In this document: piece by piece, positions 33,610 to 44,572 of the stretch
Position numbering within the stretch: position 1 is the first letter of the stretch
Layout: each line of letters starts with the position of its first letter
NCBI RefSeq assembly: GCF_020523795.1
Contig: NZ_JAJALI010000001.1
Coordinates: 372,001 to 436,000, forward strand
DNA: 64,000 nt
Source of the DNA: Ancylobacter sp. Lp-2
GTDB taxonomy: Bacteria > Pseudomonadota > Alphaproteobacteria > Rhizobiales > Xanthobacteraceae
Reading direction: 5' to 3'
Position numbers and translations under genes: made by a program
Notes under the pieces: generated by a model
Told to the model about the DNA's origin: nothing
The model's input: the letters and a program-made list of their open reading frames with translations, nothing else
The model's database searches: none

Positions 33610-34203
33610 ATGCGTACGGCGTCCATCACCCGCGCCACCAAGGAAACCGATATCCGCCTCGCCGTGAACCTCGACGGGACCGGCAAGGCGACGATTGCGA
33701 CCGGCGTGGGCTTTTTCGACCACATGCTGGACCTGCTCGCCCGCCATTCGCGGATCGACATGGACATCGCGGCGAAGGGCGATCTGCATATCGACTTCCA
33801 CCACACGGTCGAGGATGTCGGCATCGCGCTCGGCCAGGCGGTGCGCCAGGCGCTGGGCGACATGCGCGGCATCACCCGCTATGCCAGCCTGCATTTGCCG
33901 ATGGACGAGACGCTGACCCGCGTCGCGCTCGACATTTCCGGCCGGCCGTTCCTGGTGTTCCGTACCGACTTCGCGGTGGCGAAGATCGGCGAGTTCGACA
34001 CCGAGCTGGTGCGCGAGTTCTTCCAGGCCTTCGCCATCAATGCCGGCGTTACCCTGCATGTGGAGACGCTGTACGGCACCAATGCGCACCACATCGCCGA
34101 GAGCTGCTTCAAGGGGCTGGCGCGGGCGCTGGGGGCGGCGGTGGCCATCGATCCGGCGGCGGCGGGCGAGGTTCCGTCCACCAAGGGCAGCCTCGGCGGC
34201 TGA
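33610..34203 (+). CDS. hisB: Imidazoleglycerol-phosphate dehydratase
   Basis: A 197-residue manganese enzyme of histidine biosynthesis (step 6). Metal-binding HHTVED is at about residues 62-67 and the second repeat has NAHHIAES; the N-terminus [17 protein letters not shown] is typical. It is monofunctional, lacking the phosphatase domain of the E. coli fusion. It heads the his operon. Confidence 0.98.
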   Translation: MRTASITRATKETDIRLAVNLDGTGKATIATGVGFFDHMLDLLARHSRIDMDIAAKGDLHIDFHHTVEDVGIALGQAVRQALGDMRGITRYASLHLPMDETLTRVALDISGRPFLVFRTDFAVAKIGEFDTELVREFFQAFAINAGVTLHVETLYGTNAHHIAESCFKGLARALGAAVAIDPAAAGEVPSTKGSLGG

Positions 34204-34220
34204 GCCCGGGAGGACCGACA

Positions 34221-34655
34221 ATGGCGGTATGGACGGTGTTCGAGCCCGAAGACGGGCTTCCCGGTGAGGAAGGCTGGAGCGAGCAGGTCGTGCTGGTGCG
34301 CGAGGCCTTCGCCTGGCGGGCGTTGTTCTTCGCCCCTTTGGTGCTGCTGGCGAACCGCCTGTGGCTGGCTTTCGCCGTTTATACGGCGGTCGAGGCCGCG
34401 TTGGTGGCGGCCTATGTCAATGTCGAGCTCGGCGACAGCTTTCTCCTGGTGCTGCTGGTGCCGAACCTGTTCGTGGCGCTGGAATTGCCGACGCTGCGCC
34501 GCCGCAAGCTCGCTTGGCTCGGTTATGAGGAAGCCGGCGTGGTGAGCGCCGATTTTGCCGAGGCTGCCGAGCGGCGCTTCTTCGAGGCGCGGCTCGGCAG
34601 CGGCGCCGTGCCGGGCCCGGTGCTCGGCCTGTTTCCGGAGGCGGGGACCCGATGA
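34221..34655 (+). CDS. DUF2628 family membrane protein
   Basis: A 144-residue protein. It begins WTVFEPEDG, followed by two or three hydrophobic segments (about 36-58 and 70-90) and a cytoplasmic C-terminal part with [16 protein letters not shown]. This matches DUF2628 proteins found between hisB and hisH in Hyphomicrobiales. Function unknown. It overlaps hisH by four bases, so it is co-transcribed with the his genes. Confidence 0.82.
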   Translation: MAVWTVFEPEDGLPGEEGWSEQVVLVREAFAWRALFFAPLVLLANRLWLAFAVYTAVEAALVAAYVNVELGDSFLLVLLVPNLFVALELPTLRRRKLAWLGYEEAGVVSADFAEAAERRFFEARLGSGAVPGPVLGLFPEAGTR

Positions 34656-35308
34656 ACGAGACGGTTGTGCTGATCGATTATGGGTCCGGCAATCTGCATT
34701 CGGCCGGCAAGGCGCTGGAGCGCGCCGCCCGCGAGGGTGGCTCCGGTGCGCGGGTGGTGGTGACCAGCGATCCCGAGACGGTGCGCCGGGCCGACCGCAT
34801 CGTGCTGCCCGGCGTCGGTGCCTATGCCGATTGTCGTCGCGGTCTCGATGCCGTGGACGGCATGGTGGACGCGCTGAACGAGGCGGTGATCGAGAAGGGC
34901 CGGCCCTTCCTCGGCATCTGCGTCGGCCTGCAGCTGATGGCCGAGCGCGGCCTGGAGCATGGCGAGACGGCCGGCCTCGGCTGGATCGCCGGCGATGTGG
35001 TGAAGATCGCCCCGGACGATCCGTCGCTGAAGATCCCGCATATGGGCTGGAATTCGCTGAACATCCGGCGCCCGCATCCGCTGCTCGCCGGCATCCCCAC
35101 CGGCGCGGATGGGCTCGACGCCTATTTCGTGCATTCCTATCACCTCGCCGCCGCGCGGGACGAGCAATTGGTGGCGACCGCCGATTATGGCGGCAAGGTC
35201 ACCGCCGTCGTTGCCCGCGACAACCTCGCCGGCACCCAGTTCCATCCCGAGAAGAGCCAGCGCCTTGGCCTCGCCCTTCTCGCCAATTTCCTGACGTGGA
35301 CGCCGTGA
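34652..35308 (+). CDS. hisH: Imidazole glycerol phosphate synthase, glutaminase subunit
   Basis: A 218-residue class-I glutamine amidotransferase. The nucleophile Cys is in [11 protein letters not shown] (near 90), and the His-Glu of the triad in QFHPEKSQ (near 198). It supplies ammonia to HisF. A family feature is an insertion near 22-32 not present in E. coli. The start overlaps DUF2628 and the stop overlaps hisA. Confidence 0.97.
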   Translation: MNETVVLIDYGSGNLHSAGKALERAAREGGSGARVVVTSDPETVRRADRIVLPGVGAYADCRRGLDAVDGMVDALNEAVIEKGRPFLGICVGLQLMAERGLEHGETAGLGWIAGDVVKIAPDDPSLKIPHMGWNSLNIRRPHPLLAGIPTGADGLDAYFVHSYHLAAARDEQLVATADYGGKVTAVVARDNLAGTQFHPEKSQRLGLALLANFLTWTP

Positions 35309-36039
35309 TCCTTTTTCCCGCCATCGATCTCAAGGAAGGCAAGTGCGTGCGCCTGCAACAGGGCGACATGGCACGCGCCACCGTGTTCAACCACGATCCG
35401 GCCCAGCAGGCGGCCGAGTTCGAGGCGCAGGGCTTCCGCTATCTGCACATCGTCGATCTCGACGGTGCCTTCGCCGGCAAGCCGGTAAATGCCGGCGCGG
35501 TGGAGCGCATCCTCGAGGCCGTCACCATGCCGGTGCAACTCGGCGGGGGCATTCGCGACCTCGCCGGCGTCGAGGCGTGGCTGGAGAAGGGCGTTACCCG
35601 CGTCATCCTCGGCACTGCGGCGGTGCGCGACCCGGCCTTTGTGAAGGACGCGGCCCGCCGCTTCCCCAGCCGCGTCGCCGTCGGGCTCGACGCCAAGGAC
35701 GGCCGCGTGGCGGTGGAGGGCTGGGCGGAGACCTCCGATCTCGGCGCGCTGGAACTGGCTGAGCGTTTCGAGGATGCCGGCGTCGCCGCCATCATCTACA
35801 CCGACATTGCCCGCGACGGCCTGCTGAAGGGCCTCAACCTCGACGCCACCATCGCGCTGGCCGACGCCATCGCCATCCCGGTGATCGCCTCCGGCGGCCT
35901 TGCCTCCATCGACGACGTGAAGGCGCTGCTGGAGCCGCGGGCGAAAAAGCTTGAAGGCGCCATCACCGGCCGGGCGCTCTATGACGGAAGGCTGGATCCG
36001 CGCGCGGCGCTGGCGCTGGTCGCGGGGGTATCGGCATGA
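35305..36039 (+). CDS. hisA: ProFAR isomerase HisA
   Basis: A 244-residue (beta/alpha)8-barrel isomerase of histidine biosynthesis. The N-terminal Asp general base is in [18 protein letters not shown], and the second catalytic Asp is in [10 protein letters not shown]; phosphate-binding loops are QLGGGIRD and [12 protein letters not shown] start overlapping the hisH stop; the stop overlaps hisF by four bases. Confidence 0.97.
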   Translation: MILFPAIDLKEGKCVRLQQGDMARATVFNHDPAQQAAEFEAQGFRYLHIVDLDGAFAGKPVNAGAVERILEAVTMPVQLGGGIRDLAGVEAWLEKGVTRVILGTAAVRDPAFVKDAARRFPSRVAVGLDAKDGRVAVEGWAETSDLGALELAERFEDAGVAAIIYTDIARDGLLKGLNLDATIALADAIAIPVIASGGLASIDDVKALLEPRAKKLEGAITGRALYDGRLDPRAALALVAGVSA

Positions 36040-36824
36040 GCGAGGATTCGATGCTCAAGGTTCGCGTCATCCCCTGCCTCGACGTCAAGGACGGGCGCGT
36101 GGTCAAGGGCGTGAAGTTCGTCGACCTGCGCGATGCCGGCGATCCGGTGGAGGCGGCCAAGGCCTATGACGCCGCCGGCGCCGACGAGCTGTGTTTCCTC
36201 GACATCACCGCCAGCGTCGAGGCGCGCAGCACGCTGATCGACGTGGTCAGCCGCACCGCCGAGCAGTGCTTCATGCCGCTTACCGTCGGCGGCGGGGTGC
36301 GCACGGTAGAGGATATCCGCGCGCTGCTGAATGCCGGCGCCGACAAGGTGTCGATCAACACCGCGGCGGTGAACCGGCGGGAATTCGTGCGCGAGGCGGC
36401 GGAGAAGTTCGGCGAGCAGTGCATCGTCGTCGCCATCGACGCCAAGAAGGTGTCGCAGCCCGGTGAAGCCGACCGCTGGGAGATCTTCACCCATGGCGGG
36501 CGCAACCGCACCGGCATCGATGCGGTGGAGTATGCCCGCGAGGTGGTGGCACTGGGGGCCGGCGAGATCCTGCTCACCTCGATGGACCGCGACGGCACCG
36601 GCGAAGGCTTCGACCTCGCCCTCACCCGCGCCATTTCCGATGCCGTTTCGGTGCCGGTGATCGCCTCCGGCGGTGTCGGCACGCTCGATCACCTGGTGGA
36701 CGGCATCCGCGACGGCCGGGCGAGCGCGGTGCTGGCCGCCTCGATCTTCCATTTCGGCACCTTTACCATCGGTGCCGCCAAGGATCGGCTGGCGCAGGCC
36801 GGCCTGCCGGTGCGGCGCGGCTGA
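36036..36824 (+). CDS. hisF: Imidazole glycerol phosphate synthase, cyclase subunit
   Basis: A 262-residue barrel enzyme making imidazole glycerol phosphate and AICAR with HisH ammonia. The catalytic Asp residues lie in [17 protein letters not shown] (about 10-26) and [11 protein letters not shown]. Phosphate sites are TVGGGVRT and VIASGGVGT. Confidence 0.98.
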   Translation: MSEDSMLKVRVIPCLDVKDGRVVKGVKFVDLRDAGDPVEAAKAYDAAGADELCFLDITASVEARSTLIDVVSRTAEQCFMPLTVGGGVRTVEDIRALLNAGADKVSINTAAVNRREFVREAAEKFGEQCIVVAIDAKKVSQPGEADRWEIFTHGGRNRTGIDAVEYAREVVALGAGEILLTSMDRDGTGEGFDLALTRAISDAVSVPVIASGGVGTLDHLVDGIRDGRASAVLAASIFHFGTFTIGAAKDRLAQAGLPVRRG

Positions 36825-36834
36825 GGAGGCCGGT

Positions 36835-37164
36835 ATGAGCGACACACGCGTGACACTCGACGATCTCGCCGGCATTGTCGCCGAGCGGGCGGCCGGCGGC
36901 GGCCCGCCGTCCTATACGCGCTCGCTGATCGAGAAGGGCGTCGCCAAATGCGCCCAGAAGCTCGGCGAGGAAGCGGTCGAGACCGCTCTCGCGGCGGTAT
37001 CGGCTGATACCAAAGCCGTCGTTTCGGAGAGTGCGGACCTTCTCTACCATCTCATGGTGCTGCTCCACGCGCGGGGCATTGCCCTCGAGGACATCTATGC
37101 GGAGCTTGGTCGTCGTACCGCCCGTTCGGGCATCGAGGAAAAGGCGTCGCGTCCCGCCGGTTGA
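36835..37164 (+). CDS. hisE: Phosphoribosyl-ATP pyrophosphatase
   Basis: A 109-residue MazG-like pyrophosphatase, step 2 of histidine biosynthesis. The metal-binding Glu/Asp are in [18 protein letters not shown] and [14 protein letters not shown]. It is not fused to HisI. It is the last gene of the his operon; a hairpin follows at 37168. Confidence 0.96.
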   Translation: MSDTRVTLDDLAGIVAERAAGGGPPSYTRSLIEKGVAKCAQKLGEEAVETALAAVSADTKAVVSESADLLYHLMVLLHARGIALEDIYAELGRRTARSGIEEKASRPAG

Positions 37165-37167
37165 GCG

Positions 37168-37184
37168 CTCCCGCCAGTCGGGAG
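37168..37184 (+). terminator. Hairpin after hisE
   Basis: Arms CTCCCG and CGGGAG enclose a five-base loop, three bases after the hisE stop. No T-run follows, so termination would be weak or Rho-assisted. It separates the his genes from coaA, whose promoter should lie in the following 100 bases. Confidence 0.45.
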
Positions 37185-37290
37185 GTCGCCCATATCGGGT
37201 GCGGCGTGAATGTGGTATACGGTCGACCAACGCCCGGCGCAGCCAAGTCCGGGCGATGACGGCGTATGCCGCTCCGAGGAAGCCCAGCCG

Positions 37291-38250
37291 ATGGACATGA
37301 AGCTCGACAGCAAGGGGCTTTCGCCCTTCCGCAATTTCTCGCGTGCCGAATGGGCCGCGCTGCGTGCCGACACGCCGCAGCCGCTGACGCCCGAGGAGAT
37401 CGCCCGGTTGCAGGGCCTCAACGACCGGCTGTCGCTGGCCGAGATCGAGGAGATCTACCTGCCGCTGTCGCGGCTCCTGTCCATCTATGTCGGGGCGACG
37501 CAGAAGCTGTTCCGCTCCATGCAGAAGTTCCTCGGCCCCGAAGAGGCGGGGAAGATGCCCTACATCATCGGCGTCGCCGGCTCGGTGGCGGTGGGCAAGT
37601 CGACCACCTCGCGCGTGCTGCAGGCGCTGCTCGGCCGCTGGGCAAACACGCCCAAGGTGGCGCTGGTGACCACCGATGGCTTCCTCCTGCCCAATGCGGT
37701 GCTGGAGCGGGAAGGGCTGATGCAGAAGAAGGGCTTTCCGGAAAGCTACGACCTGCCGGCGCTGCTGCACTTCCTCACCGATATCAAGGCGGGCCGGCAC
37801 CCGGTGGTGGCGCCGATCTACAGCCACTTCAATTATGACGTGACGCCGAATGAGCGCGTCGAGGTCGACCAGCCGGACATCCTCATCGTCGAGGGACTGA
37901 ACGTGCTGCAGACCAGCCGCCCGCCCAAGGACGGCAAGGGCATCCCCTTTGTCTCCGATTTCTTCGACTTCAAGATCTATATCGACGCCGACGAGGCCAT
38001 TCTCGAGCGCTGGTATGTCGAGCGCTTCATGCGGCTGCGGGAGACCGCCTTCCGCGACCCCGCCGCCTATTTCCACCGCTATGCCGGCATTTCCGGCAGC
38101 GAGGCCGACCAGACCGCCCGGGCCATCTGGCGCTCGATCAATCAGGTGAACCTGCAGGAGAACATCCTGCCCACGCGCCAGCGCGCCGACCTCATCCTGC
38201 GCAAGGGCGGCGACCACGAGGTGGAGGCGGTGGCGCTGCGCAAGCTGTGA
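37291..38250 (+). CDS. coaA: Pantothenate kinase (type I)
   Basis: A 319-residue P-loop kinase phosphorylating pantothenate, the first step to CoA. The P-loop is [19 protein letters not shown] (about 93-111), with TTDGFLLPN and [13 protein letters not shown]. The start at MDMKLD has a GAGGAAG upstream. It is adjacent to the his operon, a conserved neighbourhood. Confidence 0.97.
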   Translation: MDMKLDSKGLSPFRNFSRAEWAALRADTPQPLTPEEIARLQGLNDRLSLAEIEEIYLPLSRLLSIYVGATQKLFRSMQKFLGPEEAGKMPYIIGVAGSVAVGKSTTSRVLQALLGRWANTPKVALVTTDGFLLPNAVLEREGLMQKKGFPESYDLPALLHFLTDIKAGRHPVVAPIYSHFNYDVTPNERVEVDQPDILIVEGLNVLQTSRPPKDGKGIPFVSDFFDFKIYIDADEAILERWYVERFMRLRETAFRDPAAYFHRYAGISGSEADQTARAIWRSINQVNLQENILPTRQRADLILRKGGDHEVEAVALRKL

Positions 38251-38257
38251 GCGTGCC

Positions 38258-38917
38258 ATGACCCTCGCATCGATCCCCGCCCCGCTCGAACTCGCGCCCG
38301 GCTGCCTGTGGTGGCAGGGCTATCTCGACCGGCCCGCGCAGGAGGCACTGGTCGCCGACATCCGCGAGGTGCTGGCCACGGCGCCGCTGTTTACCCCGCG
38401 CATGCCGCGCACCGGCAAACCCTTCTCTGTGCGGATGTCGAATTGCGGGCCGCTCGGCTGGGTGTCGGACGAGAACGGCTATCGCTACCAGCCGCAGCAT
38501 CCGGTAACGGGCGCCCCCTGGCCGCCCTTCCCCGCCGCGCTGCGCCGAGCCTGGGACGAGCTGGGCGGCACCGACCTCGCCCCCGAGGCCTGCCTGATCA
38601 ACTGGTACGGACCGGAGGCCCGCATGGGCCTGCATCAGGACCGGGACGAGCAGGAATTCGCCGCGCCGGTGCTCTCGCTGTCGCTCGGCGATACCGCGAT
38701 CTTCCGCGTCGGCGGCACCGAGCGGCGCGGCGGCACCCGCTCCATCCGTCTCGCTTCCGGTGACGCCCTGCTGCTTTCCGGGCCGAGCCGGCTGGCCTTT
38801 CACGGCATAGATCGTATTCTGGCCGGCACGTCGACGCTGCTCAGCCAGCCCGGCCGCATCAATCTGACGTTACGCCGCGTGCATCCCGCTCGCAGGGAGC
38901 CGGATACGGCGTTATGA
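38258..38917 (+). CDS. alkB: AlkB-type alkylated-DNA/RNA repair dioxygenase
   Basis: A 219-residue Fe(II)/2-oxoglutarate oxygenase. The iron ligands are H-x-D in GLHQDRDE (near 128-130) and the later His in AFHGIDR; the 2-oxoglutarate/active-site motif R-x-N-x-T-x-R is RINLTLRR near 200. It oxidatively removes methyl lesions such as 1-methyladenine. It starts eight bases after coaA. Confidence 0.95.
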   Translation: MTLASIPAPLELAPGCLWWQGYLDRPAQEALVADIREVLATAPLFTPRMPRTGKPFSVRMSNCGPLGWVSDENGYRYQPQHPVTGAPWPPFPAALRRAWDELGGTDLAPEACLINWYGPEARMGLHQDRDEQEFAAPVLSLSLGDTAIFRVGGTERRGGTRSIRLASGDALLLSGPSRLAFHGIDRILAGTSTLLSQPGRINLTLRRVHPARREPDTAL

Positions 38918-38957
38918 GCGGAAACAACCGAATCGCTTTCCCATGGAAGGACATGCC

Positions 38958-39899
38958 ATGCGCCGCCTCGTCCGCGCCGCCGTTCTGATTGCCGCGCTGG
39001 CCGGCTCGACCCTCGCGGCAGCGGCGGAGCCGGTGTTCCCGAATGGGGGCTCTGTCGGCCTGGAGCCGCCGGACGGCATGACGCCGATTGCCGGCGTCGC
39101 CGGTTTCGAGGACCGCGCCGCCAAGGCGGCCATCGTGGTGGTGGAAGTGCCGCATGGCGACTTCGATTCCATCGTGAAGACCTTCAACCGCGAGACGCTG
39201 CAGAAGCAGGGCGTGACCATCGAGACGCAACGCGAGATCGCGCTTCCCGATGGCGGGCGCGGGCTGATGCTTTACGGCTACCAGAGCGTCGGCGCCGTGG
39301 CGGTGAAGAAATGGATCATGCTGGCCGGCGGCAAGGACCAGACCGCCCTGGTGACGGCACAGCTGCCCGAGGAATCGGCCAGCCGCTATCCCGACACGGC
39401 CATCGAGGCGGCGCTGGCCACCGTGGTATTCCGTGCGCCGCCGACCCAGGAAGAGATGCTGGCGCGCCTGCCCTTCACCTTCCAGTCGCTGGAAGGCTAC
39501 AGGGTATTGCGGGTGCTCGGCACCTCGGCGGTACTGCTGGTGAAGGGCGAGGCGGCGGCTCCCGAAGAAGGCCGGCCGATCTTCATCGCCGGCATGGTGC
39601 CGGGCGAAATCGGGGAAAACGAACGCGAAAGCCTCGCCAAGCGGGCCATTGCGTCGGTGCCGGGCGTGCGCGACCTGCGCGTCGAGCGCGGCGGCCCGCT
39701 GCGCATTGGCGGCCAGCAGGGCATCGAGATCGTTGCCAATGCGGTGGACCAGCAGACCGGCAAGCCGATGAAGGTGGTGCAGTGGCTGCGTTTCGGCCGC
39801 GCCAACTACATCCGCATGGTCGGCGTGCTGCCGGCCGACGATTTCACCCGTGATTTCGACAACCTGCGGGCGCTGCGCGACGGGCTGGAGCCGCGCTGA
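38958..39899 (+). CDS. Exported protein of unknown function
   Basis: A 313-residue protein with a Sec signal peptide (about 1-23, cleaved near AAAAEP). The mature part appears to contain two similar halves (about 35-165 and 170-310), each with a predicted beta-rich segment around an ...PxxGFEDR/...SLEGYRV start and a Tyr/Gly motif. I recognise no catalytic residues or named domain. It follows alkB by 40 bases and is convergent with grpE. Probably periplasmic. Confidence 0.75.
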   Translation: MRRLVRAAVLIAALAGSTLAAAAEPVFPNGGSVGLEPPDGMTPIAGVAGFEDRAAKAAIVVVEVPHGDFDSIVKTFNRETLQKQGVTIETQREIALPDGGRGLMLYGYQSVGAVAVKKWIMLAGGKDQTALVTAQLPEESASRYPDTAIEAALATVVFRAPPTQEEMLARLPFTFQSLEGYRVLRVLGTSAVLLVKGEAAAPEEGRPIFIAGMVPGEIGENERESLAKRAIASVPGVRDLRVERGGPLRIGGQQGIEIVANAVDQQTGKPMKVVQWLRFGRANYIRMVGVLPADDFTRDFDNLRALRDGLEPR

Positions 39900-39913
39900 G
39901 GCGCGGCCCCGCA

Positions 39914-39933
39914 ACCCGGCCTCATGGCCGGGT
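39914..39933. terminator. Hairpin between convergent genes
   Basis: A perfect 8-bp stem, ACCCGGCC / GGCCGGGT, with a four-base loop lies in the 43-base gap between the exported-protein gene and grpE. There is no T-run on either side, so it is probably a bidirectional U-less terminator. Confidence 0.55.
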
Positions 39934-39942
39934 CATGCTGGA

Positions 39943-40557
39943 TCAGCTCTGGCTGCTCTGGGTTTCGGCCGGCGCCGCCTTGGGGCCGCCCTTGGAGACG
40001 CCCACCAGCGCCGGGCGCAGCACGCGACCGCCGATCGTGTAGCCGGGCTGGATCACCTGCACCACGGTGCCCGACGGCACCTCGGCATTCGGGACCTCGA
40101 ACATCGCCTGATGCAGATTGGGGTCGAACTTCGCCCCCTCTGCCTCGATGCGGGCGACACCATGCTTGGACAGCGTCTGGTTGAGGCTGCGCGCGGTCAG
40201 TTCGATACCGTCCAGTACCGTCTTCAGCGTGCCTTCGGCGGTGGCGCGGGCGTCGTCGTCGATGACGCCGAGCGCGCGCTCGAAATCGTCGGACAGCGAC
40301 AGCACGTCGCGGGCGAAGCCGGTGATCCCATAGACCTTGGCATCGGCGACCTCGCGCTCGGCGCGGCGGCGCACATTGTCCGCCTCGGCGAAGGCGCGCA
40401 GGAACTTGTCCTTCAGCGCGGCGATCTCCGCCTCGTAGCGCTCGCGCTCGGCGGCGAAGCCGTCCTCGCCATTTTCAGTCGCGCCGACGGTCTCTTCGCT
40501 CGGCGTACCGGCGACCTCGTCGGAAGCGTCCGCCGGCTTGCGGTTATCTTCGGTCAT
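39943..40557 (-). CDS. grpE: Nucleotide exchange factor GrpE
   Basis: A 204-residue DnaK co-chaperone. It has an acidic disordered N-terminus (to about 40), a long coiled coil (about 40-95: [24 protein letters not shown]) and the C-terminal beta domain ([50 protein letters not shown]). It is downstream of hrcA on the same strand; the 80-base gap contains a CCCGAT/ATCGGG stem (40598-40621). Confidence 0.96.
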   Translation of the reverse strand: MTEDNRKPADASDEVAGTPSEETVGATENGEDGFAAERERYEAEIAALKDKFLRAFAEADNVRRRAEREVADAKVYGITGFARDVLSLSDDFERALGVIDDDARATAEGTLKTVLDGIELTARSLNQTLSKHGVARIEAEGAKFDPNLHQAMFEVPNAEVPSGTVVQVIQPGYTIGGRVLRPALVGVSKGGPKAAPAETQSSQS

Positions 40558-40637
40558 GACTGCCTCGTCGGGGGAAAAGGATAGCGGGCGCTGCACGCCC
40601 GATTTGACCCGCCATATCGGGTCGTGGCCTGAAAAAA

Positions 40638-41738
40638 TCAAGCCGCATCGAAGCCGGGCCGCCCCAGGACCCGGCTGACGACCCCGGCGGTGAAGTCCAC
40701 CATCGGCACGATGCGGGCATAATTCAGCCGCGTCGGCCCGATGACGCCGAGCACCCCCACCACCCGGCCCTGCCCGTCGCGATAGGGCGCGACGATGGTG
40801 GAGGAGCCCGACAGCGAGAACAGCTTGTTCTCCGAGCCGATGAAGATGCGCAGCCCCTGCGCGTCCTCGGCCCGCCCCAGAAGGTCGACCACTTCCTGCT
40901 TGGCTTCGAGATCGTCGAACAGCAGGCGCACCCGTTCGAGATCCTCGATGGCCTTGAGGTCCTGCAACAGCTTGGTCTGGCCGCGCACGATCAGCCGCCG
41001 CTCGGCCTTGTCGCCGCCCGACCAGGAGGCGAGGCCGGCGGCGACGATACGCGCCGTCACCTCGTCGAGTTCGGCGCGGCGGGCGGCCAGCGTGCGCTCG
41101 ACCTCGGTGCGCAGCTCCAGGAGCGTGCGCCCGCGGGTGCGGGCGTTGAGGAAGTTGGTGGCCTCGACCAAAGCGGAGGCGGGCAGGCCGGCCGGCAGCG
41201 GCACCAACCGGTTCTCCACCTCGCCATCTTCCGAGACCAGGATCAGCAGCGCCCGCGCCGGGTCGAGCGGCACGAACTCCATGTGCTTCAGCCGGGCGTC
41301 GCTTTTGGTGGTGGTGACGACACCGGCGCCGCGCGACAGGCCGGAGAGCAGGTTGGAGGCTTCCGCCAGCACGCCCTCGACGGTCTGGGCCCGCGCGGCT
41401 GCCTTCACCTGTGCCTCGATGGAGTTGCGTTCATCCTCGGAGACGTCGCCGATCTCCAGCATGGAATCGACGAAGAAGCGCAGCCCGCGCTCGGTCGGCA
41501 GCCGGCCGGCGCTGGTGTGCGGAGCGAAGATGAGGCCGGCGGCCTCGAGATCGGCCATCACGTTGCGCACCGAGGCCGGCGACAGCGTCATGGGAATGAG
41601 CCGGGAAATATTGCGCGACCCGGCCGGCTCGCCGGTGGCGAGATAGGTCTCGACGATCTGGCGGAAAATCTCGCGCGAGCGCTCGTCGAGCTTGGCGAGG
41701 GAGGGGGAGGTGGAGGCCAGGATCGGATCGAGAGGCAT
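40638..41738 (-). CDS. hrcA: Heat-inducible transcription repressor HrcA
   Basis: About 366 residues. An N-terminal winged helix ([30 protein letters not shown], about 12-41; [18 protein letters not shown]) binds CIRCE operators, followed by a GAF-like domain with [18 protein letters not shown] at the C-terminus. The start is unsettled: ATG 41738 ([10 protein letters not shown]) is used, ATG 41771 and 41780 are in frame and lie over the parS-like palindrome at 41765. It is divergent from rph, as in other alphaproteobacteria. Confidence 0.93.
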   Translation of the reverse strand: MPLDPILASTSPSLAKLDERSREIFRQIVETYLATGEPAGSRNISRLIPMTLSPASVRNVMADLEAAGLIFAPHTSAGRLPTERGLRFFVDSMLEIGDVSEDERNSIEAQVKAAARAQTVEGVLAEASNLLSGLSRGAGVVTTTKSDARLKHMEFVPLDPARALLILVSEDGEVENRLVPLPAGLPASALVEATNFLNARTRGRTLLELRTEVERTLAARRAELDEVTARIVAAGLASWSGGDKAERRLIVRGQTKLLQDLKAIEDLERVRLLFDDLEAKQEVVDLLGRAEDAQGLRIFIGSENKLFSLSGSSTIVAPYRDGQGRVVGVLGVIGPTRLNYARIVPMVDFTAGVVSRVLGRPGFDAA

Positions 41739-41764
41739 GGCTGCGCCGGAATCGCCATCGGAAC

Positions 41765-41778
41765 GTTTCATGTGAAAC
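41765..41778. other. parS-like palindrome at the 5' end of hrcA
   Basis: GTTTCATGTGAAAC differs from the parS core at one central base (T for C). As a 16-mer it has two mismatches from consensus. It overlaps possible upstream hrcA start codons in the hrcA-rph gap, 19 kb from the proposed origin. It could be a weak ParB site. Confidence 0.45.
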
Positions 41779-42020
41779 ATATAATCGGCATTCGCGGGGG
41801 CGCCTTCAAGCATTGCTTGCCGGCATCGTCTTCCCGGCGCCAGTCGCGTCGCGGCGTTATGCGCTTGCGGTCGCACGGGACTGCCCCTTACAAGGAGCGC
41901 CCGAAAGCCGTTGCCATTCCGCCTGTCGAGGGATGCGAACGGGATCGGCAATGATCACTCGCTTTTCTTCGCCCGCGCCGGTGTCGCCTCGCCCGGCAAC
42001 CGCCTCATGGAGACTTCAGC

Positions 42021-42734
42021 ATGCGTCCCTCACGCCGCGCCCCCGACGAGATGCGGGCCGTCAGCTTCGAGCGCGGCGTGCTGCGCCACGCCGAAGGCTC
42101 CTGCCTGGTGAAGTTCGGCGAGACCCATGTGCTGGTGGCGGCGACGCTGGAAGAGCGGCTGCCGCCGTGGCTGAAGGGACAGGGCCGCGGCTGGGTCACC
42201 GCCGAATACGGCATGCTGCCGCGCGCCACCCATGAGCGCACCCGCCGCGAGGTAACGGCCGGCAAGCCCACGGGCCGCACCATGGAGATCCAGCGGCTGA
42301 TCGGGCGCTCGCTGCGCACTATTGTGGATCTCGAAAAGCTCGGCGAGCGGCAGATCACTGTCGATTGCGACGTGATCCAGGCCGATGGCGGCACCCGCAC
42401 CGCCTCGATCACCGGCGCCTGGATCGCGCTGCATGACTGCCTGAGCTGGATGAAGACGCGCGGCATGCTTTCGACCATCCCGCTGCGGGATCACGTTGCT
42501 GCGGTGTCCTGCGGTATCATCGACGGCGAGCCGCGCCTCGATCTCGACTATGCCGAGGATTCCGACGCCGGCACCGACTGCAATTTCGTGATGACCGGCT
42601 CCGGCGGCTTCGTCGAGATCCAGGGCACGGCGGAGAAGACGCCGTTCACCGAGGACGAGTTCAACGCCATGCTCGGCCTCGCCCGCAAGGGTGTTTCCCG
42701 GCTGGTCGACCTGCAGAAGCTGGCGGTGGCCTGA
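42021..42734 (+). CDS. rph: Ribonuclease PH
   Basis: A 237-residue phosphorolytic 3'-5' exoribonuclease that trims tRNA 3' ends. Typical segments are [18 protein letters not shown] (start), [33 protein letters not shown] and [17 protein letters not shown]. It is divergent from hrcA and followed three bases later by rdgB. Confidence 0.97.
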   Translation: MRPSRRAPDEMRAVSFERGVLRHAEGSCLVKFGETHVLVAATLEERLPPWLKGQGRGWVTAEYGMLPRATHERTRREVTAGKPTGRTMEIQRLIGRSLRTIVDLEKLGERQITVDCDVIQADGGTRTASITGAWIALHDCLSWMKTRGMLSTIPLRDHVAAVSCGIIDGEPRLDLDYAEDSDAGTDCNFVMTGSGGFVEIQGTAEKTPFTEDEFNAMLGLARKGVSRLVDLQKLAVA

Positions 42735-42737
42735 GCC

Positions 42738-43397
42738 ATGGACGAGGATCGCCACGAACATCGCCGCCTCGTCGGCCGGGTGGTGATCGCCACCCACAAC
42801 CCCGGCAAGCTCATCGAGATGCGCGGGCTGATGGAACCTTACGGCGTCGAGCTGGTCTCGGCCGGCGATCTCGGCCTGCCCGAGCCGGAGGAGACCGGGC
42901 TGACCTTCGAGGAGAACGCCCGGATCAAGGCGCGTGCCGCCTGCGAGGCGACCGGCCTGCCGGCATTTGCCGACGATTCCGGCCTGTGCGTCGAGGCGCT
43001 GGGCGGAGCGCCGGGCCTCTATACCGCCCGCTGGGCCGGCCCCGGCCGTGACTGGGGGCACGCCATGGCCAGGGTGGAGGAGGAACTGCGCAAGGTCGAC
43101 GCGATCGACCCGGCCCAGCGCCGTGCCTATTTCATCTCGGCGCTGTGCGTTGCCTGGCCGGATGGCCATGTCGAGGATTTCGAGGGCGTGGTCTCCGGCG
43201 AGATGATCTGGCCGCCGCGCGGCGACAGCGGACACGGCTACGATCCGATGTTCCTGCCGGACGGTTCCGCCCGCACCTTCGGCGAGATGAACGGCGAGGA
43301 AAAGCACGCCATGCCGCCGCTCGGCCGCGGCGGGTCGCACCGCGCCCGCGCCTTCATCAAGCTGGCGGAAGCCTGCTTCGGAGCCCGGTTTGACTGA
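42738..43397 (+). CDS. rdgB: RdgB/HAM1-type non-canonical purine NTP pyrophosphatase
   Basis: A 219-residue enzyme hydrolysing XTP, ITP and dITP to monophosphates. [11 protein letters not shown] is at about residues 19-29; [36 protein letters not shown] and [11 protein letters not shown] complete the signature. It is between rph and hemW and overlaps hemW by eight bases. Confidence 0.97.
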   Translation: MDEDRHEHRRLVGRVVIATHNPGKLIEMRGLMEPYGVELVSAGDLGLPEPEETGLTFEENARIKARAACEATGLPAFADDSGLCVEALGGAPGLYTARWAGPGRDWGHAMARVEEELRKVDAIDPAQRRAYFISALCVAWPDGHVEDFEGVVSGEMIWPPRGDSGHGYDPMFLPDGSARTFGEMNGEEKHAMPPLGRGGSHRARAFIKLAEACFGARFD

Positions 43398-44568
43398 CCG
43401 GGCCGATAGGGCGCCGCCGCCGGTGGATCCCGGATTCGGCGTCTACGTGCATTGGCCGTTCTGCAAGGCCAAATGCCCCTATTGCGACTTCAACTCGCAT
43501 GTGCGCCATGCGCCGCCGGACGAGGCGCGCTTCCTCGCTGCCTTTCGCGCCGAGATCGCCCATATGCGCGCGCGCACCGGCCAGCGGCGGACGCAGAGCG
43601 TGTTTTTCGGCGGCGGCACACCGTCGCTGATGGCGCCGGCGACGGTGGAAGGCATCCTGAACGCCATTGACGACGCCTGGCCGCTCGATGCCCGGGCCGA
43701 GGTGACGCTGGAGGCCAACCCGACCAGCGTCGAGGCCGAACGGTTTCGCGGCTACCGCGCCGCCGGCATCAACCGCGTCTCGCTCGGCGTGCAGGCGCTG
43801 GACGACGCCTCGCTGCGGGCGCTCGGGCGCATGCACAGCGCCGCCGAGGCGCTGGCGGCGGTGGCCATCGCCCGCTCGGCCTTCGAGCGCTCCTCCTTCG
43901 ATCTCATCTATGCCCGGCCGGACCAGCGGCCGGAGGACTGGGCACGCGAATTGAAGCGCGCCATCGCCGAGGGCTGCGAGCACCTCTCGCTCTATCAGCT
44001 CACCATCGAGGACGGCACGCCGTTCGCGGCGCTTTATCGCGCCGGCAAGCTGAAGACGCCGGATCCGGAGGTCGCGCGCGCGCTGTGGGACGTGACGCAG
44101 GAGACCACATCGGCCGCCGGTCTGCCGGCCTATGAGATTTCCAACCACGCCCGTCCCGGCGCCGAGAGCCGGCACAACCTGCTCTATTGGCGCTATGGCG
44201 AATATGCCGGCATCGGTCCCGGCGCGCATGGCCGGCTCGACACGCCGGAGGGCCGGCGCGCCACCTCCACCGAGCGCGGGCCGGAGGCGTGGCTGAGCCG
44301 GGTCGAGGCGGACGGGCACGGTCTGGTGGTCGATGATGGCCTGAGCCGCCCGGAGCAGGCCGACGAATATCTCATCATGGGGCTGCGCCTTGCCGAGGGT
44401 ATCGACCGTCACCGCTTCGTCGCGTTGTCCGGCCGCGATTTCGATGCGGGGCGGGTAGCGGCGCTGATCGGCGAGGGCATGCTCGAAGAGCACGCCGATG
44501 GTCGGCTGCGGGTGACGCCACAGGGTTTCCCGGTGCTCGACGCCATCGTCGCCGATCTGGCGGCCTAG
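43390..44568 (+). CDS. hemW: Radical SAM heme chaperone HemW
   Basis: A 392-residue radical SAM protein that inserts heme into respiratory enzymes, formerly annotated as coproporphyrinogen oxidase. The cluster motif C-x-x-x-C-x-x-C is in [14 protein letters not shown] (about 28-41), with FGGGTPSLM and the C-terminal HemN domain ([17 protein letters not shown]). The start is a TTG that overlaps the rdgB end; no nearer ATG or GTG gives the conserved YVHWPFC region in context. Confidence 0.95.
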   Translation: MTDRADRAPPPVDPGFGVYVHWPFCKAKCPYCDFNSHVRHAPPDEARFLAAFRAEIAHMRARTGQRRTQSVFFGGGTPSLMAPATVEGILNAIDDAWPLDARAEVTLEANPTSVEAERFRGYRAAGINRVSLGVQALDDASLRALGRMHSAAEALAAVAIARSAFERSSFDLIYARPDQRPEDWARELKRAIAEGCEHLSLYQLTIEDGTPFAALYRAGKLKTPDPEVARALWDVTQETTSAAGLPAYEISNHARPGAESRHNLLYWRYGEYAGIGPGAHGRLDTPEGRRATSTERGPEAWLSRVEADGHGLVVDDGLSRPEQADEYLIMGLRLAEGIDRHRFVALSGRDFDAGRVAALIGEGMLEEHADGRLRVTPQGFPVLDAIVADLAA

Positions 44569-44572
44569 GCGA

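Noticed and set aside
32166..33875. A 569-codon minus-strand frame overlapping the MFS gene, and similar long frames at 6514-8514, 30563-32173 and 12658-14547
   Set aside because: They are shadows of confidently identified genes in other frames, with the arginine- or histidine-rich composition typical of such frames.
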